A DNA stretch of 64,000 bases from contig DEAF01000010.1 of assembly GCA_002346625.1 (NCBI GenBank), positions 10,386 to 74,385 of the forward strand. The letters run 5' to 3'. The translations under genes and the position numbers were made by a program. Below, in pieces: positions 9,281 through 19,168 of the stretch (the stretch's first letter is position 1; each line of letters begins with the position of its first letter). Below the pieces are notes generated by a model, which ran no database searches, had not been told where the DNA came from, and saw only the letters and a list, made by a program, of their open reading frames with translations. Source of the DNA: Gemmatimonadales bacterium UBA2989 (GTDB lineage Bacteria; Gemmatimonadota; Gemmatimonadetes; Longimicrobiales; Gaopeijiaceae).

Positions 9281-10843
9281 ATGTATGATCCTCTACGCAA
9301 AAAAATCAATATAGTATTCTACTCATCAGTTGCCTGTTTGCTGGGGCTAGGTATCGCTTCAGGTATAGGATGGACAAGCAATACATATTCCATGCCTGCC
9401 ATAGATACCCAACCACAGGTTCCTATAGAGTCTGTTAAGCCTGCAATGGATCTCAGCGATGCATTCATAAACGTAGCTGGAATAGTAACTCCCGCAGTAG
9501 TAAGGATTGAGGCAAGACGACAAGCTCAAGTTGATCAATCTCCTAACCAACTGTTCAGGAATTTCCCAGAGTTCAGAAACTTTCCAGATCAGAACCCCCA
9601 GGATCGACCTGATTTAATATCTGGAGGAAGTGGATTTATTGTTTCCTCTGATGGATATATCCTTACCAACAATCATGTTGTTGCAGACGCCAGTGCTCTG
9701 ACAGTATTCCTGCAAGACAGAAGATCTTTCTCCGCGGAGCTAATAGGTCGAGATCCATTCACAGATGTAGCGGTAATTAAGATTGATGCTGATGACCTAA
9801 CCAAACTTAATCTTGGAAGCTCAGACGATCTCCGTGTGGGTGAGTGGATCATCGCAATCGGCAATCCGGGATTCGGTGGAACCAGCCACCCCCTAGACTA
9901 TACGGTGACCGTAGGAATTGTAAGTGCCCTCGGCAGACCTTTACAGTTACTGCAACGAGAACTGTACAGAGATCAAGAGACCCGGGAATCTAGAGGGTTC
10001 GCCATCGAAGACTTCATCCAGACAGATGCCGTTATTAATCCAGGCAATTCGGGCGGACCTATGGTAAATCTAAGAGGTCAAGTGGTTGGTATAAATTCGG
10101 CCATAGCAAGTAGAACTGGATTCTATCAAGGATATGGTTTCGCGATCCCAATTGACCTTGCCCAGAGGGTCATGGAAGATTTGGTCGAATATGGAAAAGT
10201 ACGCAGAGCATGGTTGGGTGTAGCTATGACCGGTGTTGACGCTGTGTCCGCCGAAAGCTATGGCTTACCTACTGTTTCTGGAGTTGAGGTGACAATGATC
10301 ACCAAAGGAGGACCAGCTGAAGATTATGGGATCATGCCCTATGACGTTATCGTAGCTATTGATGATCAACCCATAGGCCGAACTGGCCAACTGCAACAGA
10401 GCATAGCACGAAAGCGACCAGGAGATAGTATCGATGTTACGGTATACCGTAACCGTAAACGTCTAACCATCAATATTCGCCTAGGTGAGGCTCCCTTAAG
10501 CAGTGAAGTATCAACAGCATCACTATCCCCAGTAGAAGACGAAGAACGTATGGATCAGAAACTTGGTCTACGCATCGAGAATATGACCCGTGAATTCGCA
10601 GCGGAATATGGATACCAAGAGATTCAAGGTGCCGTCATAACAAATGTCCAAGTTAACGGTCCTGCAGGACGGAGAGGATTACTTCCTGGCTATAAAGTCC
10701 TCGAGATAAATAGACAACTTGTAGAAGATGCGGACGATGCCCAACTTATAATGGCCAAAGTGAACTCAGGAGAAATAGTAACTCTTCGTGTGCAAAGTTC
10801 TAACAGTCAACCGCAGGTTTTCCATATTCGTATTCCTGACTGA
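9281..10843 (+). CDS. htrA: HtrA/DegP-family periplasmic serine protease
   Basis: 520 residues. An N-terminal hydrophobic segment (about 10-32) serves as signal anchor or signal peptide. The trypsin-like domain has the catalytic triad His132 (TNNHVV), Asp162 (PFTDVAVIK) and Ser257 (NPGNSGGPM). Two PDZ domains follow (about 305-395 and 420-520). This is the DegP/DegQ/MucD architecture, a periplasmic protease-chaperone for misfolded envelope proteins. AAGGA lies about 10 bases upstream of the ATG. The upstream gap (9104-9280) has a GTAAT-N10-ATTAC inverted repeat at 9216-9235 that could be a regulatory site. Confidence 0.95.
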   Translation: MYDPLRKKINIVFYSSVACLLGLGIASGIGWTSNTYSMPAIDTQPQVPIESVKPAMDLSDAFINVAGIVTPAVVRIEARRQAQVDQSPNQLFRNFPEFRNFPDQNPQDRPDLISGGSGFIVSSDGYILTNNHVVADASALTVFLQDRRSFSAELIGRDPFTDVAVIKIDADDLTKLNLGSSDDLRVGEWIIAIGNPGFGGTSHPLDYTVTVGIVSALGRPLQLLQRELYRDQETRESRGFAIEDFIQTDAVINPGNSGGPMVNLRGQVVGINSAIASRTGFYQGYGFAIPIDLAQRVMEDLVEYGKVRRAWLGVAMTGVDAVSAESYGLPTVSGVEVTMITKGGPAEDYGIMPYDVIVAIDDQPIGRTGQLQQSIARKRPGDSIDVTVYRNRKRLTINIRLGEAPLSSEVSTASLSPVEDEERMDQKLGLRIENMTREFAAEYGYQEIQGAVITNVQVNGPAGRRGLLPGYKVLEINRQLVEDADDAQLIMAKVNSGEIVTLRVQSSNSQPQVFHIRIPD

Positions 10844-10908
10844 TTTAACAAATTAAAAGCACAAATTCCCACAATCCTTAGTGCCATCTTAAACTTACCC
10901 TAAAAATC

Positions 10909-10928
10909 CCATCTGTTGATGGTGTTTT
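10909..10928 (+). terminator. Possible weak terminator after htrA
   Basis: A short hairpin (CCATC, 4-base loop, GATGG) is followed by TGTTTT, 66 bases after the htrA stop and upstream of the tRNA promoter. The stem is only five base pairs, so this is tentative. Confidence 0.3.
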
Positions 10929-10954
10929 CAGGCTCGGTTATCTTTTTTGTCCAG

Positions 10955-10960
10955 TATAAT
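10955..10960 (+). promoter_or_regulatory. -10 box (TATAAT) of the tRNA-Leu gene
   Basis: A perfect TATAAT lies 24 bases before the first base of the tRNA, a suitable distance for a tRNA transcript with a short 5' leader. No good -35 hexamer is visible at 17 bases. It may also serve tig downstream, for which I see no separate promoter. Confidence 0.5.
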
Positions 10961-10984
10961 TTTGGATTATTGGCGAAATTACTG

Positions 10985-11067
10985 GCGAAAGTGGCGGAAC
11001 TGGTAGACGCGCAGGATTTAGGATCCTGTGGCTTTTTGCCGTGGGGGTTCGAGTCCCCCCTTTCGCA
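10985..11067 (+). tRNA. tRNA-Leu (anticodon UAG)
   Basis: An 83-base cloverleaf. The acceptor stem GCGAAAG (10985-10991) pairs with CTTTCGC (11060-11066), followed by discriminator A. The anticodon stem CAGGA/TCCTG encloses the loop TTTAGGA with anticodon TAG at 11019-11021. The T-arm is GGGGG-TTCGAGT-CCCCC. A long variable arm between the anticodon and T stems fits a class II leucine tRNA. The 3' CCA is not encoded. It reads CUN leucine codons, chiefly CUA. Confidence 0.97.
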
Positions 11068-11114
11068 TATATATATAAGTATGTGAAAACTATTCTTTCA
11101 AAAGCTGACCCTAA

Positions 11115-12380
11115 ATGGATATCGACGGAACACAACTTAAAATCTCCGTAGTAGAAGGAGAGCGCTGGCGTCGTACAATGAACATTACTGTGCCAGTTGG
11201 AATGGTTAAAGCTGAAAGACTTCGTACTAAAGGAGAACTCGGCTCACGGTTAAAAATCCCTGGCTTTCGCAAGGGACGAGTGCCAGAAAACGTCGTAGAA
11301 CAACGATATGGAGCTGCCTTAAATCAAAAGACACTAGATAAGCTGATCGAGATTTCATACCAGGAGGCACTCCGCCAAAACGGACTAAACCCGATCTCTG
11401 GGGGTGAAGTGGACAATGTCCATTACAAACCAGATGAAGATCTTAAATTTTCAATCTCATTCGATGTCAAACCCGAAATTGAGATTTCCCGAATCGGTGG
11501 TTTTCGAATTGAACGTCCTGCTATCGATAATCTCGATGATAAGATACAAGACGTCCTGAAACGCCTGCAGGAACAAAGCGGTACATGGAAAGATTCGGAA
11601 AATAATAACCCAAAAGACGGCAATCTAGTAAATGTTGATATAGAAAAGATTGGCGATGACAACAATGAAGAAACACACCCATATGAATTTGTACTCGGAA
11701 AAGGAGAAGCTATTCCAGACATTGAAGAGGCCATAAAGTCTCTAGATACTGGAACACACGGAGAGTTTGTGGTCAAATTCCCAGAGGATTTTCCGAAGGA
11801 AGAACGACAAGGCACAGAAGAACATTTGCGTATTCACCTGAATTCAATTCAAAACCTAGAGCTTCCGGATATAAACGAAGATTTTGCTCGTAAAATAGGA
11901 GATTTCGAGGGATTGGATGACCTTTCAGAAAAGATCAGGTCTGACCTCCAGAGCGAGGCTGAAAATCAGGCTGAAAGTGTAGTGCGGAGCAAACTTCTTG
12001 ACTCAATACTTGAAGCAAATCCCTTTACTGTACCAGCATCTATGGTCGACCGTTATATAGAATCACTGATCGGAACTACAGAGGAAAAATCTCCTGATAA
12101 GTGGCAAGAAGAAGCAATAGAAAAAATAAGACCTCAAGCCGAACTAACAGTAAAGCGTATCTTAGTGGTCGACACGTTATCCGATATTCAAGGACTCCAC
12201 GCAACCGAAGAAGATATCAATTATCGCATCGATGAGATTGCAGAAAAAAGTGGAGAGAACAGAGCTAAGGTCTATGCCAATATTGAAAAAAATGAGAGGA
12301 TGAGAGCACTGGGGAGAGAGATCACTGAACAAAAGGTGTTCGAATTCTTAAAAGAACAATCAGAGATTATAGATAACTGA
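11115..12380 (+). CDS. tig: Trigger factor (ribosome-associated chaperone)
   Basis: 421 residues. The N-terminal ribosome-binding domain carries the tail-loop signature FRKGRVPENV (51-60, family pattern GFRxGxxP). An FKBP-like peptidyl-prolyl isomerase domain (about 160-245) and a long helical substrate-cradle domain (about 250-421) follow. It binds nascent chains at the ribosome exit tunnel. It lies 47 bases after the tRNA and 29 before clpP, heading the tig-clpP-clpX-lon-ysxC series. No clear ribosome binding site precedes the ATG. Overall identity is low compared with dnaK or clpX, as is usual for trigger factors. Confidence 0.93.
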   Translation: MDIDGTQLKISVVEGERWRRTMNITVPVGMVKAERLRTKGELGSRLKIPGFRKGRVPENVVEQRYGAALNQKTLDKLIEISYQEALRQNGLNPISGGEVDNVHYKPDEDLKFSISFDVKPEIEISRIGGFRIERPAIDNLDDKIQDVLKRLQEQSGTWKDSENNNPKDGNLVNVDIEKIGDDNNEETHPYEFVLGKGEAIPDIEEAIKSLDTGTHGEFVVKFPEDFPKEERQGTEEHLRIHLNSIQNLELPDINEDFARKIGDFEGLDDLSEKIRSDLQSEAENQAESVVRSKLLDSILEANPFTVPASMVDRYIESLIGTTEEKSPDKWQEEAIEKIRPQAELTVKRILVVDTLSDIQGLHATEEDINYRIDEIAEKSGENRAKVYANIEKNERMRALGREITEQKVFEFLKEQSEIIDN

Positions 12381-12409
12381 GTATACAGAGAATGGAGTAA
12401 GTATAGCCA

Positions 12410-13069
12410 ATGCCAATCTATCCACCATATGTGATCGAGAGAACTAATCGCGGAGAGCGTAGCTATGACATTTTTAGCCGCCTCCTAATGGACCGCATTA
12501 TCTTTCTTGGTACACCAATCGACGACAACGTAGCCAATATCATCGTTGCCCAACTTTTATTTCTGGATGCTGAAGATCCAGAACGAGAGATATATCTTTA
12601 TGTGAATTCACCTGGGGGTGGTATATACGCAGGATTGGCTATTTACGACACAATACAACATATGCGTGCACCAGTCTCTACGTTTGCAGTTGGCATCGCA
12701 GCATCTATGGCGGCAGTATTGGTAGCTTCGGGGGAAAAAGGGAAACGCAGTGCTCTCCCTAACTCTCGCTTTATGATACATCAGCCTTCTGGGGGATCTC
12801 ATGGCACAGCAGCTGACATTGAGATAGCTGCCAAAGAGATTCTATACACCAGACAACAGCTTAATCAGATACTATACAAACATACTGGACAACCTATAGA
12901 ACGTATCGAAGATGATGTTGATCGAGATCGCTTTATGAGTCCAGAAGAAGCAGTAGAGTACGGATTGATTGACCGGATTCTTGAAGGCCCCATTACGAAT
13001 ACGAACAATTCTCGTCCCAAAGACTCTCATACAAAGGTTGATGACACAGATAAGACAGACGAAGATTAG
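12410..13069 (+). CDS. clpP: ATP-dependent Clp protease proteolytic subunit
   Basis: 219 residues. The ClpP fold shows the catalytic triad Ser99 (GIAASMAAV), His124 (MIHQP) and Asp169 (DDVDRD). The N-terminal segment ([20 protein letters not shown]) is typical of processed ClpP. About 25 acidic, polar residues extend the C terminus beyond the usual end and are probably disordered. It forms a tetradecameric barrel that works with ClpX, encoded 29 bases downstream. Confidence 0.97.
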   Translation: MPIYPPYVIERTNRGERSYDIFSRLLMDRIIFLGTPIDDNVANIIVAQLLFLDAEDPEREIYLYVNSPGGGIYAGLAIYDTIQHMRAPVSTFAVGIAASMAAVLVASGEKGKRSALPNSRFMIHQPSGGSHGTAADIEIAAKEILYTRQQLNQILYKHTGQPIERIEDDVDRDRFMSPEEAVEYGLIDRILEGPITNTNNSRPKDSHTKVDDTDKTDED

Positions 13070-13098
13070 AACAACCCAATACTAAAAAGGAAATCAAG

Positions 13099-14331
13099 AT
13101 GTCTAGTGAAGATCAGCTACGTTGTAATTTCTGTGGAAAGTCTAAGGAGAGCGTAAAGAAGTTTATCTCCGGACCGTCTGTCTACATTTGTAATGAGTGT
13201 ATATCACTATGTAACGAAATATTAGCAGAAGAAGAAGAAAGAGAAACCGCAGAAAATTTAGTCCCTACTCTAAAACCACAAGAAATCAAAGAAATACTAG
13301 ATCAATATGTAATCGGCCAAGAACTTGCCAAACGCGCTCTATCAGTAGCTGTCTACAACCACTATAAGAGAGTTAATAATCAGGGTGTTATCAAAGAAGT
13401 AGAAATTGACAAATCAAACATCCTTTTCATAGGACCAACAGGAGTAGGCAAAACTCTGCTCGCCCAAACTCTCGCACGGATCTTAAATGTACCTTTTACT
13501 ATCGCTGATGCCACAACCCTTACAGAAGCTGGATATGTGGGCGAAGACGTTGAAAATATACTATTCCGACTTCTACAATCTGCTAATTTCAATGTAAATG
13601 AGTGTGAGCGTGGAATAGTTTACATAGATGAAATGGACAAAATTGCTCGCAAATCTGAAAATCCTTCGATTACAAGAGATGTGTCTGGCGAAGGTGTGCA
13701 ACAAGCACTGCTCAAGATTTTAGAAGGTACGATAGCATCAGTGCCACCTCAGGGCGGCCGCAAGCATCCACAGCAGGAATACATACAGATAGACACGCGT
13801 AAAATCCTTTTTATCTGCGGAGGTGCATTCGACGGCTTAGAAGAAATAGTAGAAAGACGCCTCGGCAAGAGACGTATCGGCTTCGGAGAGAAATCATCTG
13901 GGGATAAACAAAAAGAAATTCTCCGCCACTTAGAACCTGAAGATCTCCAGAGGTTTGGACTAATACCTGAACTAGTAGGGCGACTTCCAGTAACAGTACA
14001 CCTGAATGACTTGGACGAAGAATCCCTTATAAGAATACTCATAGAGCCTAAGAATTCTCTTGTAAAACAGTACGAAAAAATGTTCGAACTGGAAAACGTA
14101 GGACTTACTTTCGACAAAAATGCACTTCGTAGAATAGCTATTAAAACTATGGACCGTGGAACTGGTGCACGCGGACTACGCTCAGTAATCGAAAACTTCA
14201 TGCGTGACATAATGTTCGAAATTCCATCTCGTTCAGATATACGAGAGGTCGTGATCACGCCCGATTCAGTAGATCAAAAAGTGCCACCTCTTTTCTTGCT
14301 ATCTCCTGAAGAAGAAAAAAAAGAAGCCTGA
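13099..14331 (+). CDS. clpX: ATP-dependent Clp protease ATP-binding subunit ClpX
   Basis: 410 residues. An N-terminal C4 zinc-binding domain (C9, C12, C31, C34) is followed by the AAA+ core with Walker A GPTGVGKT, Walker [11 protein letters not shown], a GYVGEDVE pore-loop region and the sensor-2 GARGLRS motif. It unfolds substrates and feeds them to ClpP. AAGGA lies 9 bases before the ATG. Length and motifs are standard. Confidence 0.98.
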   Translation: MSSEDQLRCNFCGKSKESVKKFISGPSVYICNECISLCNEILAEEEERETAENLVPTLKPQEIKEILDQYVIGQELAKRALSVAVYNHYKRVNNQGVIKEVEIDKSNILFIGPTGVGKTLLAQTLARILNVPFTIADATTLTEAGYVGEDVENILFRLLQSANFNVNECERGIVYIDEMDKIARKSENPSITRDVSGEGVQQALLKILEGTIASVPPQGGRKHPQQEYIQIDTRKILFICGGAFDGLEEIVERRLGKRRIGFGEKSSGDKQKEILRHLEPEDLQRFGLIPELVGRLPVTVHLNDLDEESLIRILIEPKNSLVKQYEKMFELENVGLTFDKNALRRIAIKTMDRGTGARGLRSVIENFMRDIMFEIPSRSDIREVVITPDSVDQKVPPLFLLSPEEEKKEA

Positions 14332-14408
14332 TAGATAATAATATTCTAGTAGGGTAACCCTTCCCCACATGTGTTTCTAGGACTAGGATAGCAGACAAGC
14401 ATCAAATA

Positions 14409-14439
14409 TTGAGTCTGTAATACCTAAATAATCTATAAT
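14409..14439 (+). promoter_or_regulatory. Candidate promoter of lon
   Basis: TTGAGT at 14409-14414 and a perfect TATAAT at 14434-14439 are separated by 19 bases, slightly long. The TATAAT ends only 12 bases before the lon ATG, so transcription would begin about 4-6 bases before the start codon and give a nearly leaderless mRNA. This agrees with the absence of a ribosome binding site before lon. Confidence 0.45.
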
Positions 14440-14451
14440 GCAAAGAGTCTA

Positions 14452-16872
14452 ATGCCCACGTTAATAAGGGTTGACCAAAATTACAAAATTCCAGAACAAA
14501 TCCCCGTAGTAGCTTTAAGGGATTTAGTATTCTTTCCCTATATGGTTCTACCTCTACTTATTGGCCGTCCCAAATCTTTAGCTGCTTTGGAGGATGCCGA
14601 ATCTGGTGATGGTTATATGCTTCTACTATCCCAAAAAGATGTCCAGGTGGAGGATCCAACATGGAAAGACATATATAGTGTTGGTACAATTACAAAAGTC
14701 CTCCAAATATCTAGAATTCACGAGGAAAATACACGTGTAGTACTCGAAGGCATCGGTCGAGTTAAAGTAGATAAATTCCTGTCATCCGAACCTAGCCTCA
14801 AAGCATTAATTGAACCTTTTGTGCCCGAAGAAAGAGATACAAATAAAGAATCTAAAAAGAGTGAAACACTAGTTCGAAGCGTTGTAAGATTATTCAATCA
14901 GTATGTACAGCTCAGCGATCGCCTTCCAGATGAACTGCTAGGATCTATATCGATGGAAGGAGATCGGATTCGCATGGCACATATGATATCCGGACACATT
15001 CTCATTCCTCCAAGTGAGAAGCAGGAACTACTCGAGGCACCCAATTTCACAACTTATTTCGAACTCATCAAAGAAATTTTAATCCGTGAGCTAGAGATCC
15101 TACGCATTGAAGACAATCTCGATGCTCAGATTCAAATGCAAATGGATTCAGATCACCGTCAGTCATACCTACAAGCACAAATGAAGGCTATTCAGGATGA
15201 GTTGGGATCAAGTAGCAGTGACGAATGGTCAGACCTATCTACTAAGCTAGTTTCGACTAAACTGCCACAACATGTTCAAGAGCGTGCTGAAAGTGACTTA
15301 CGCCGACTGAAAAAAATGAACCCCGTATCTCCCGAAGCATCTGTAATTAGAACATATCTCGATTGGATCCTAGGGCTTCCGTGGAACGAACGGAGAGAAG
15401 ATAATCTTGATGTTGAACATGCAGCTGGGGTTCTAGATCATGCTCATCACGGCCTTAACGAAGTCAAGGAACGCATATTAGATCACATTGCTGTCCTATC
15501 ACTCGTGGACGAGCTAAAGGGACCGATTCTCTGCTTAGTAGGGCCTCCAGGAGTTGGTAAAACTTCACTTGGAAACAGTATAGCCAAAGCACTGGGAAGG
15601 GAGTTCATACGTATAAGTTTAGGCGGTGTTCGTGACGAGGCAGAGATTAGGGGTCATCGACGTACGTACGTTGGAGCACTCCCCGGTAGAATTATCCAAG
15701 GCATGAAACGCAGTGGCACAGTAAACCCGGTTTTTATGCTGGATGAAGTAGATAAATTAGCTCATGATTTTCACGGAGACCCTGGTGCTGCCTTACTTGA
15801 AGTTCTCGATCCAGAACAGAATAAAAATTTCACAGATAACTATCTAGAACTGGAATATGACCTTTCCGATGTATTCTTTGTGGCGACAGCTAACACAATA
15901 TCCGGGATTCCAAACCCACTTCGTGACCGTATGGAGATTATTCGTCTGCCAGGTTATCTAGATACAGAGAAACTGGCTATCGGCCTACGTTTTATCTGGC
16001 CTCATCAGGCAAGACGTCATGGACTGGATCCTGAAAAAATATCACTCACAAAAGAAGCTATTAAAGAGATAATAACCCTGTTTACCCGTGAAGCAGGTGT
16101 GAGAGAATTAGATCGTCGTATATCTCATGTTGCTCGGAAACTGGCTCGCAGGCAATCCCATAGAAATATGGTAATAGATAAATCTATAGAAATTTGCACA
16201 GGTGACCTCAAAGAACTTTTAGGACCACCCCGTTATCTGGCCCGTAACAAAGAAGGTGAAGAGAAAAGCTATGGAATTGCAAACGGACTAGCTTGGACTG
16301 AAGCCGGAGGTGAAGTATTAGACGTGGAAGTAGCTGTCATTCCTGGAAGCGGTCAAATACAGCTTACAGGAACCTTAGGTGACATTATGAAAGAATCTGC
16401 ATTCGCTGCAGTCACTTATGCTCGTTCTAGAGCAACCCGGATAGGATTGAATCCTAATTTTCACAAAGACGTGGACATACATATACACATACCCGAAGGA
16501 GCTACTCCTAAAGATGGTCCTTCTGCCGGCATAACTATCGCCACTGCATTGATATCTGCTCTCACCGGAAGTTTTTCACACAGTGATATTGCCATGACCG
16601 GAGAAATCACATTACGAGGACGGATCCTGCCCGTGGGTGGAATCAAGGAGAAAGTTGTAGCTGCACTACGTGAAGGACTTAAAAAAGTTATTTTGCCATC
16701 TGGGAATTTAGTCGAAATTGAAACATTGCCTGATGAGATTATTAATAGTATAGAATTCGTTGCCGTAAAAACGATGGATGAGGTTCTTATCGAAGCCCTG
16801 TCTCCACTTCCAGAATTCTCTATAGGTCTTATGGATAACGAAGAGGCCCTGCGTACTCAACTCTCACAGTAA
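14452..16872 (+). CDS. lon: ATP-dependent protease Lon
   Basis: 806 residues: N-terminal LON substrate-binding domain (about 18-210), helical linker, AAA+ domain with Walker A GPPGVGKT (about 364-371) and Walker B VFMLDEVDK, and a C-terminal protease domain with the catalytic dyad Ser691 (DGPSAG) and Lys734 (GGIKEK). This is a LonA-type cytoplasmic protease degrading misfolded and regulatory proteins. No ribosome binding site is visible before the ATG, and a TATAAT box lies just upstream. Its stop codon is one base before the ysxC start. Confidence 0.98.
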   Translation: MPTLIRVDQNYKIPEQIPVVALRDLVFFPYMVLPLLIGRPKSLAALEDAESGDGYMLLLSQKDVQVEDPTWKDIYSVGTITKVLQISRIHEENTRVVLEGIGRVKVDKFLSSEPSLKALIEPFVPEERDTNKESKKSETLVRSVVRLFNQYVQLSDRLPDELLGSISMEGDRIRMAHMISGHILIPPSEKQELLEAPNFTTYFELIKEILIRELEILRIEDNLDAQIQMQMDSDHRQSYLQAQMKAIQDELGSSSSDEWSDLSTKLVSTKLPQHVQERAESDLRRLKKMNPVSPEASVIRTYLDWILGLPWNERREDNLDVEHAAGVLDHAHHGLNEVKERILDHIAVLSLVDELKGPILCLVGPPGVGKTSLGNSIAKALGREFIRISLGGVRDEAEIRGHRRTYVGALPGRIIQGMKRSGTVNPVFMLDEVDKLAHDFHGDPGAALLEVLDPEQNKNFTDNYLELEYDLSDVFFVATANTISGIPNPLRDRMEIIRLPGYLDTEKLAIGLRFIWPHQARRHGLDPEKISLTKEAIKEIITLFTREAGVRELDRRISHVARKLARRQSHRNMVIDKSIEICTGDLKELLGPPRYLARNKEGEEKSYGIANGLAWTEAGGEVLDVEVAVIPGSGQIQLTGTLGDIMKESAFAAVTYARSRATRIGLNPNFHKDVDIHIHIPEGATPKDGPSAGITIATALISALTGSFSHSDIAMTGEITLRGRILPVGGIKEKVVAALREGLKKVILPSGNLVEIETLPDEIINSIEFVAVKTMDEVLIEALSPLPEFSIGLMDNEEALRTQLSQ

Positions 16873-16873
16873 T

Positions 16874-17488
16874 ATGAAGATCAGCACAGTAGATTTCGCG
16901 AAGAGCCTTTACACACAAGGAGAAAATGTCCCCAGTGATTTTCCACAGGTAGCATTCTCTGGAAGATCCAACGTTGGGAAATCTTCGCTGATAAACGTCC
17001 TCCTCCAACGAACACGAAAGAAGTTGGCTCGTGTATCATCAACACCAGGCAAAACACAATCTCTGAATTTTTATCTAGTTAACAACCACTTCTTTCTAGT
17101 TGATCTCCCAGGATTTGGTTACGCAAAAATATCTGTAAGCATTAGGGATTCTTGGAAGATTATGATCGAACAATATCTACAAGAGGAACAGATGTTAAGA
17201 GGTGTAGTCCATTTAGTAGACGCACGCCATGATCCAACAATGATGGATCAACAAATGATTTCTTTTCTGGCCACATTGAACCTGCCAACATTAGTGGTAT
17301 TGACCAAGATAGATAAACTAAAAAAAACACAGCGATCGAATGTAATCACAACAGCGATTAACGACCTGCGTCTGGATGAAGATCAATTGCTTTTGTTCTC
17401 ATCTAAAACTGGTGAGGGAAGAACTGAGTTGCTTGATGCACTGGAGGTTCTTGTAGGATCTAAAAATTCATACTCAAGTTCTGGGTAA
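16874..17488 (+). CDS. ysxC: Ribosome biogenesis GTPase YsxC/EngB
   Basis: 204-residue TrmE-Era-type GTPase of the EngB/YsxC/YihA family, needed for large ribosomal subunit assembly. G1 is GRSNVGKSS (30-38), G3 is DLPGFGYA, G4 is TKID, and G5 lies near FSSKTGEG. It starts one base after the lon stop, so it is almost certainly cotranslated with lon. Length is standard. Confidence 0.96.
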   Translation: MKISTVDFAKSLYTQGENVPSDFPQVAFSGRSNVGKSSLINVLLQRTRKKLARVSSTPGKTQSLNFYLVNNHFFLVDLPGFGYAKISVSIRDSWKIMIEQYLQEEQMLRGVVHLVDARHDPTMMDQQMISFLATLNLPTLVVLTKIDKLKKTQRSNVITTAINDLRLDEDQLLLFSSKTGEGRTELLDALEVLVGSKNSYSSSG

Positions 17489-17509
17489 AACATATTAGTT
17501 GCTCTTCTT

Positions 17510-17539
17510 AAACTAATGATCTATAAAATCATTAGTTTT
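17510..17539 (+). terminator. Intrinsic terminator after ysxC
   Basis: A perfect 11-base inverted repeat (AAACTAATGAT, 7-base loop, then its complement) ends in TTTT on the plus strand, 22 bases after the ysxC stop. It ends the tig-ysxC transcription series. The downstream arm overlaps the last codons of the convergent sigma-54 activator gene, so on the minus strand it has no T-run. Confidence 0.7.
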
Positions 17540-19166
17540 CATCGATCCCAAATTTCTTGATCTTACGGTATAGAGTACGCTCGCCAATGGCGAGCAACTC
17601 TGCCGCTTTACGCCGATTTCCTCCTACTTTAGCCAGCGCCATAGAGATTGCTTCTCTTTCAAGGTCATCCATGGTCATTCCTGATTCATAAATAACCGAA
17701 CTAGGTTGAATCACTTCTGAATCTTCAATATCGCGCGAAATCTCTGAATATGACTTATCTGTTCCTTCTGCTACCCATTCGTCTCCTAAAGATTTGTCTC
17801 GATGTCTTACCTTAATCTCCAGATTTTCATCATCCACAGAGTAATTTTCAGTAGTAGATGAAATGACTGCATTTTTATCCCTATATAAGTCAAACTCCTT
17901 CCTAAGGTCATCTACATCCATACGAAGATCGACAAGGGTACGAAAAATGAACTCCAGCTCAGGTCTCAACCCTGGCCCAGTAGTAATATCAGTAGACTGA
18001 GAGCTTCCCTGATCAATGGGTATTAGTGCACCTAAACTCTTATCTATACTGCGAATTTCCTTAGGAATATCTTTGGGTAGAACTTCTCGGCCAGGAGCTA
18101 GGACTACCATACTCTCTATAAGGTTGTGAAGCTCACGAATGTTTCCAGGCCAATGATATTCCTGTAATATCTTCATCGCCTCTGAAGAAATGCCTTCGAA
18201 CGTACGATCCAGACGAGCACAGGCATCCTCAATAAAAGTTTCGACCAGAATAGGTATGTCTTCCCAGCGTTGTCGAAGCGGAGGGAGTTCAATATGGAGA
18301 ACGTTTAACCGATAGTATAAATCTTTCCTGAACTGGCCTACAGATACTAGTTGCTTCAAATTTTGATTTGTAGCTGCAACTATACGAACATCAACATTAA
18401 TAACAGATTCCCCACCAACTTTATGAAACTCTTTCTGTTCCAGAACACGAAGGATTTTGGTCTGGGTGGTCAGGGGCATCTCACCAATCTCATCTAGAAA
18501 TATCGTACCACCATTTGCAAGCTCAAAGAGGCCTTGCCTAGAATCAATCGCTCCGGTGAAAGACCCTTTTTCGTGACCGAAAAGTTCACTCTCTAATAAC
18601 GTATCAGAAAGAGCAGCCACATTAACAGGTATAAACGGTTGATGCCTTCTAGGAGAGAGATGATGGATGCCTCGGGCAATTAGTTCTTTGCCCGTACCAG
18701 ACTCTCCTGTAACAAGGACAGTAGAACTTACTGGTGCAAATTGAACTACTCTTTCCAACGCTTCCTTCATAGCATCTGTCTCACCCACAATACCGGCCAT
18801 GGCTTGCAGGTTCCGACGCTCGATAACTGAACGAGCCACAAAAACCAATTCATCAGCTCTAGTATCTGGTGTGAACACCTCTGTATACTCACTGGAAAAA
18901 CTGGATATAGATTCGACATCCTCAGTGATAGCAAAAACAGGTGCTTGGGACAAAACACGAGCTTGCTCACTAAGATCGTAGGCAGAACGAGAATCAGATT
19001 GAGCAGTGATTATTAGAAGTTGTATTGGCACTTCACTGCTTACATCTTCTCCCGGGGTCACTAGATCAACCGTATATCCAGATTCCTCTAAGACAGTTCG
19101 TATTTCTCCTGCACGCCCTAAGTCATGGGTTGATACTAAAACCCTACCTTGGATATCAGAACTCAT
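17532..19166 (-). CDS. Sigma-54-dependent transcriptional activator with degenerate receiver
   Basis: 544 residues. The N-terminal part (about 7-115) has the size and alternating pattern of a response-regulator receiver, but the acidic pair near the start is missing and the phosphorylated Asp position (about 53-54) is Ile/Thr. The AAA+ domain follows, with Walker A GESGTGKE (154-161), a GSFTGA loop (201-206, in place of the usual GAFTGA) and Walker B TIFLDEIGEM (221-230). After a long, poorly conserved linker (about 370-490) comes a C-terminal Fis-type helix-turn-helix (about 500-544, KAAELLAIGERTLYRKIKK). It activates RNA polymerase with sigma-54; the signal and target promoters are unknown. 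It lies 2 bases after the moaB/mogA-family gene. Confidence 0.93.
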   Translation of the reverse strand: MSSDIQGRVLVSTHDLGRAGEIRTVLEESGYTVDLVTPGEDVSSEVPIQLLIITAQSDSRSAYDLSEQARVLSQAPVFAITEDVESISSFSSEYTEVFTPDTRADELVFVARSVIERRNLQAMAGIVGETDAMKEALERVVQFAPVSSTVLVTGESGTGKELIARGIHHLSPRRHQPFIPVNVAALSDTLLESELFGHEKGSFTGAIDSRQGLFELANGGTIFLDEIGEMPLTTQTKILRVLEQKEFHKVGGESVINVDVRIVAATNQNLKQLVSVGQFRKDLYYRLNVLHIELPPLRQRWEDIPILVETFIEDACARLDRTFEGISSEAMKILQEYHWPGNIRELHNLIESMVVLAPGREVLPKDIPKEIRSIDKSLGALIPIDQGSSQSTDITTGPGLRPELEFIFRTLVDLRMDVDDLRKEFDLYRDKNAVISSTTENYSVDDENLEIKVRHRDKSLGDEWVAEGTDKSYSEISRDIEDSEVIQPSSVIYESGMTMDDLEREAISMALAKVGGNRRKAAELLAIGERTLYRKIKKFGIDEN

Positions 19167-19168
19167 CT

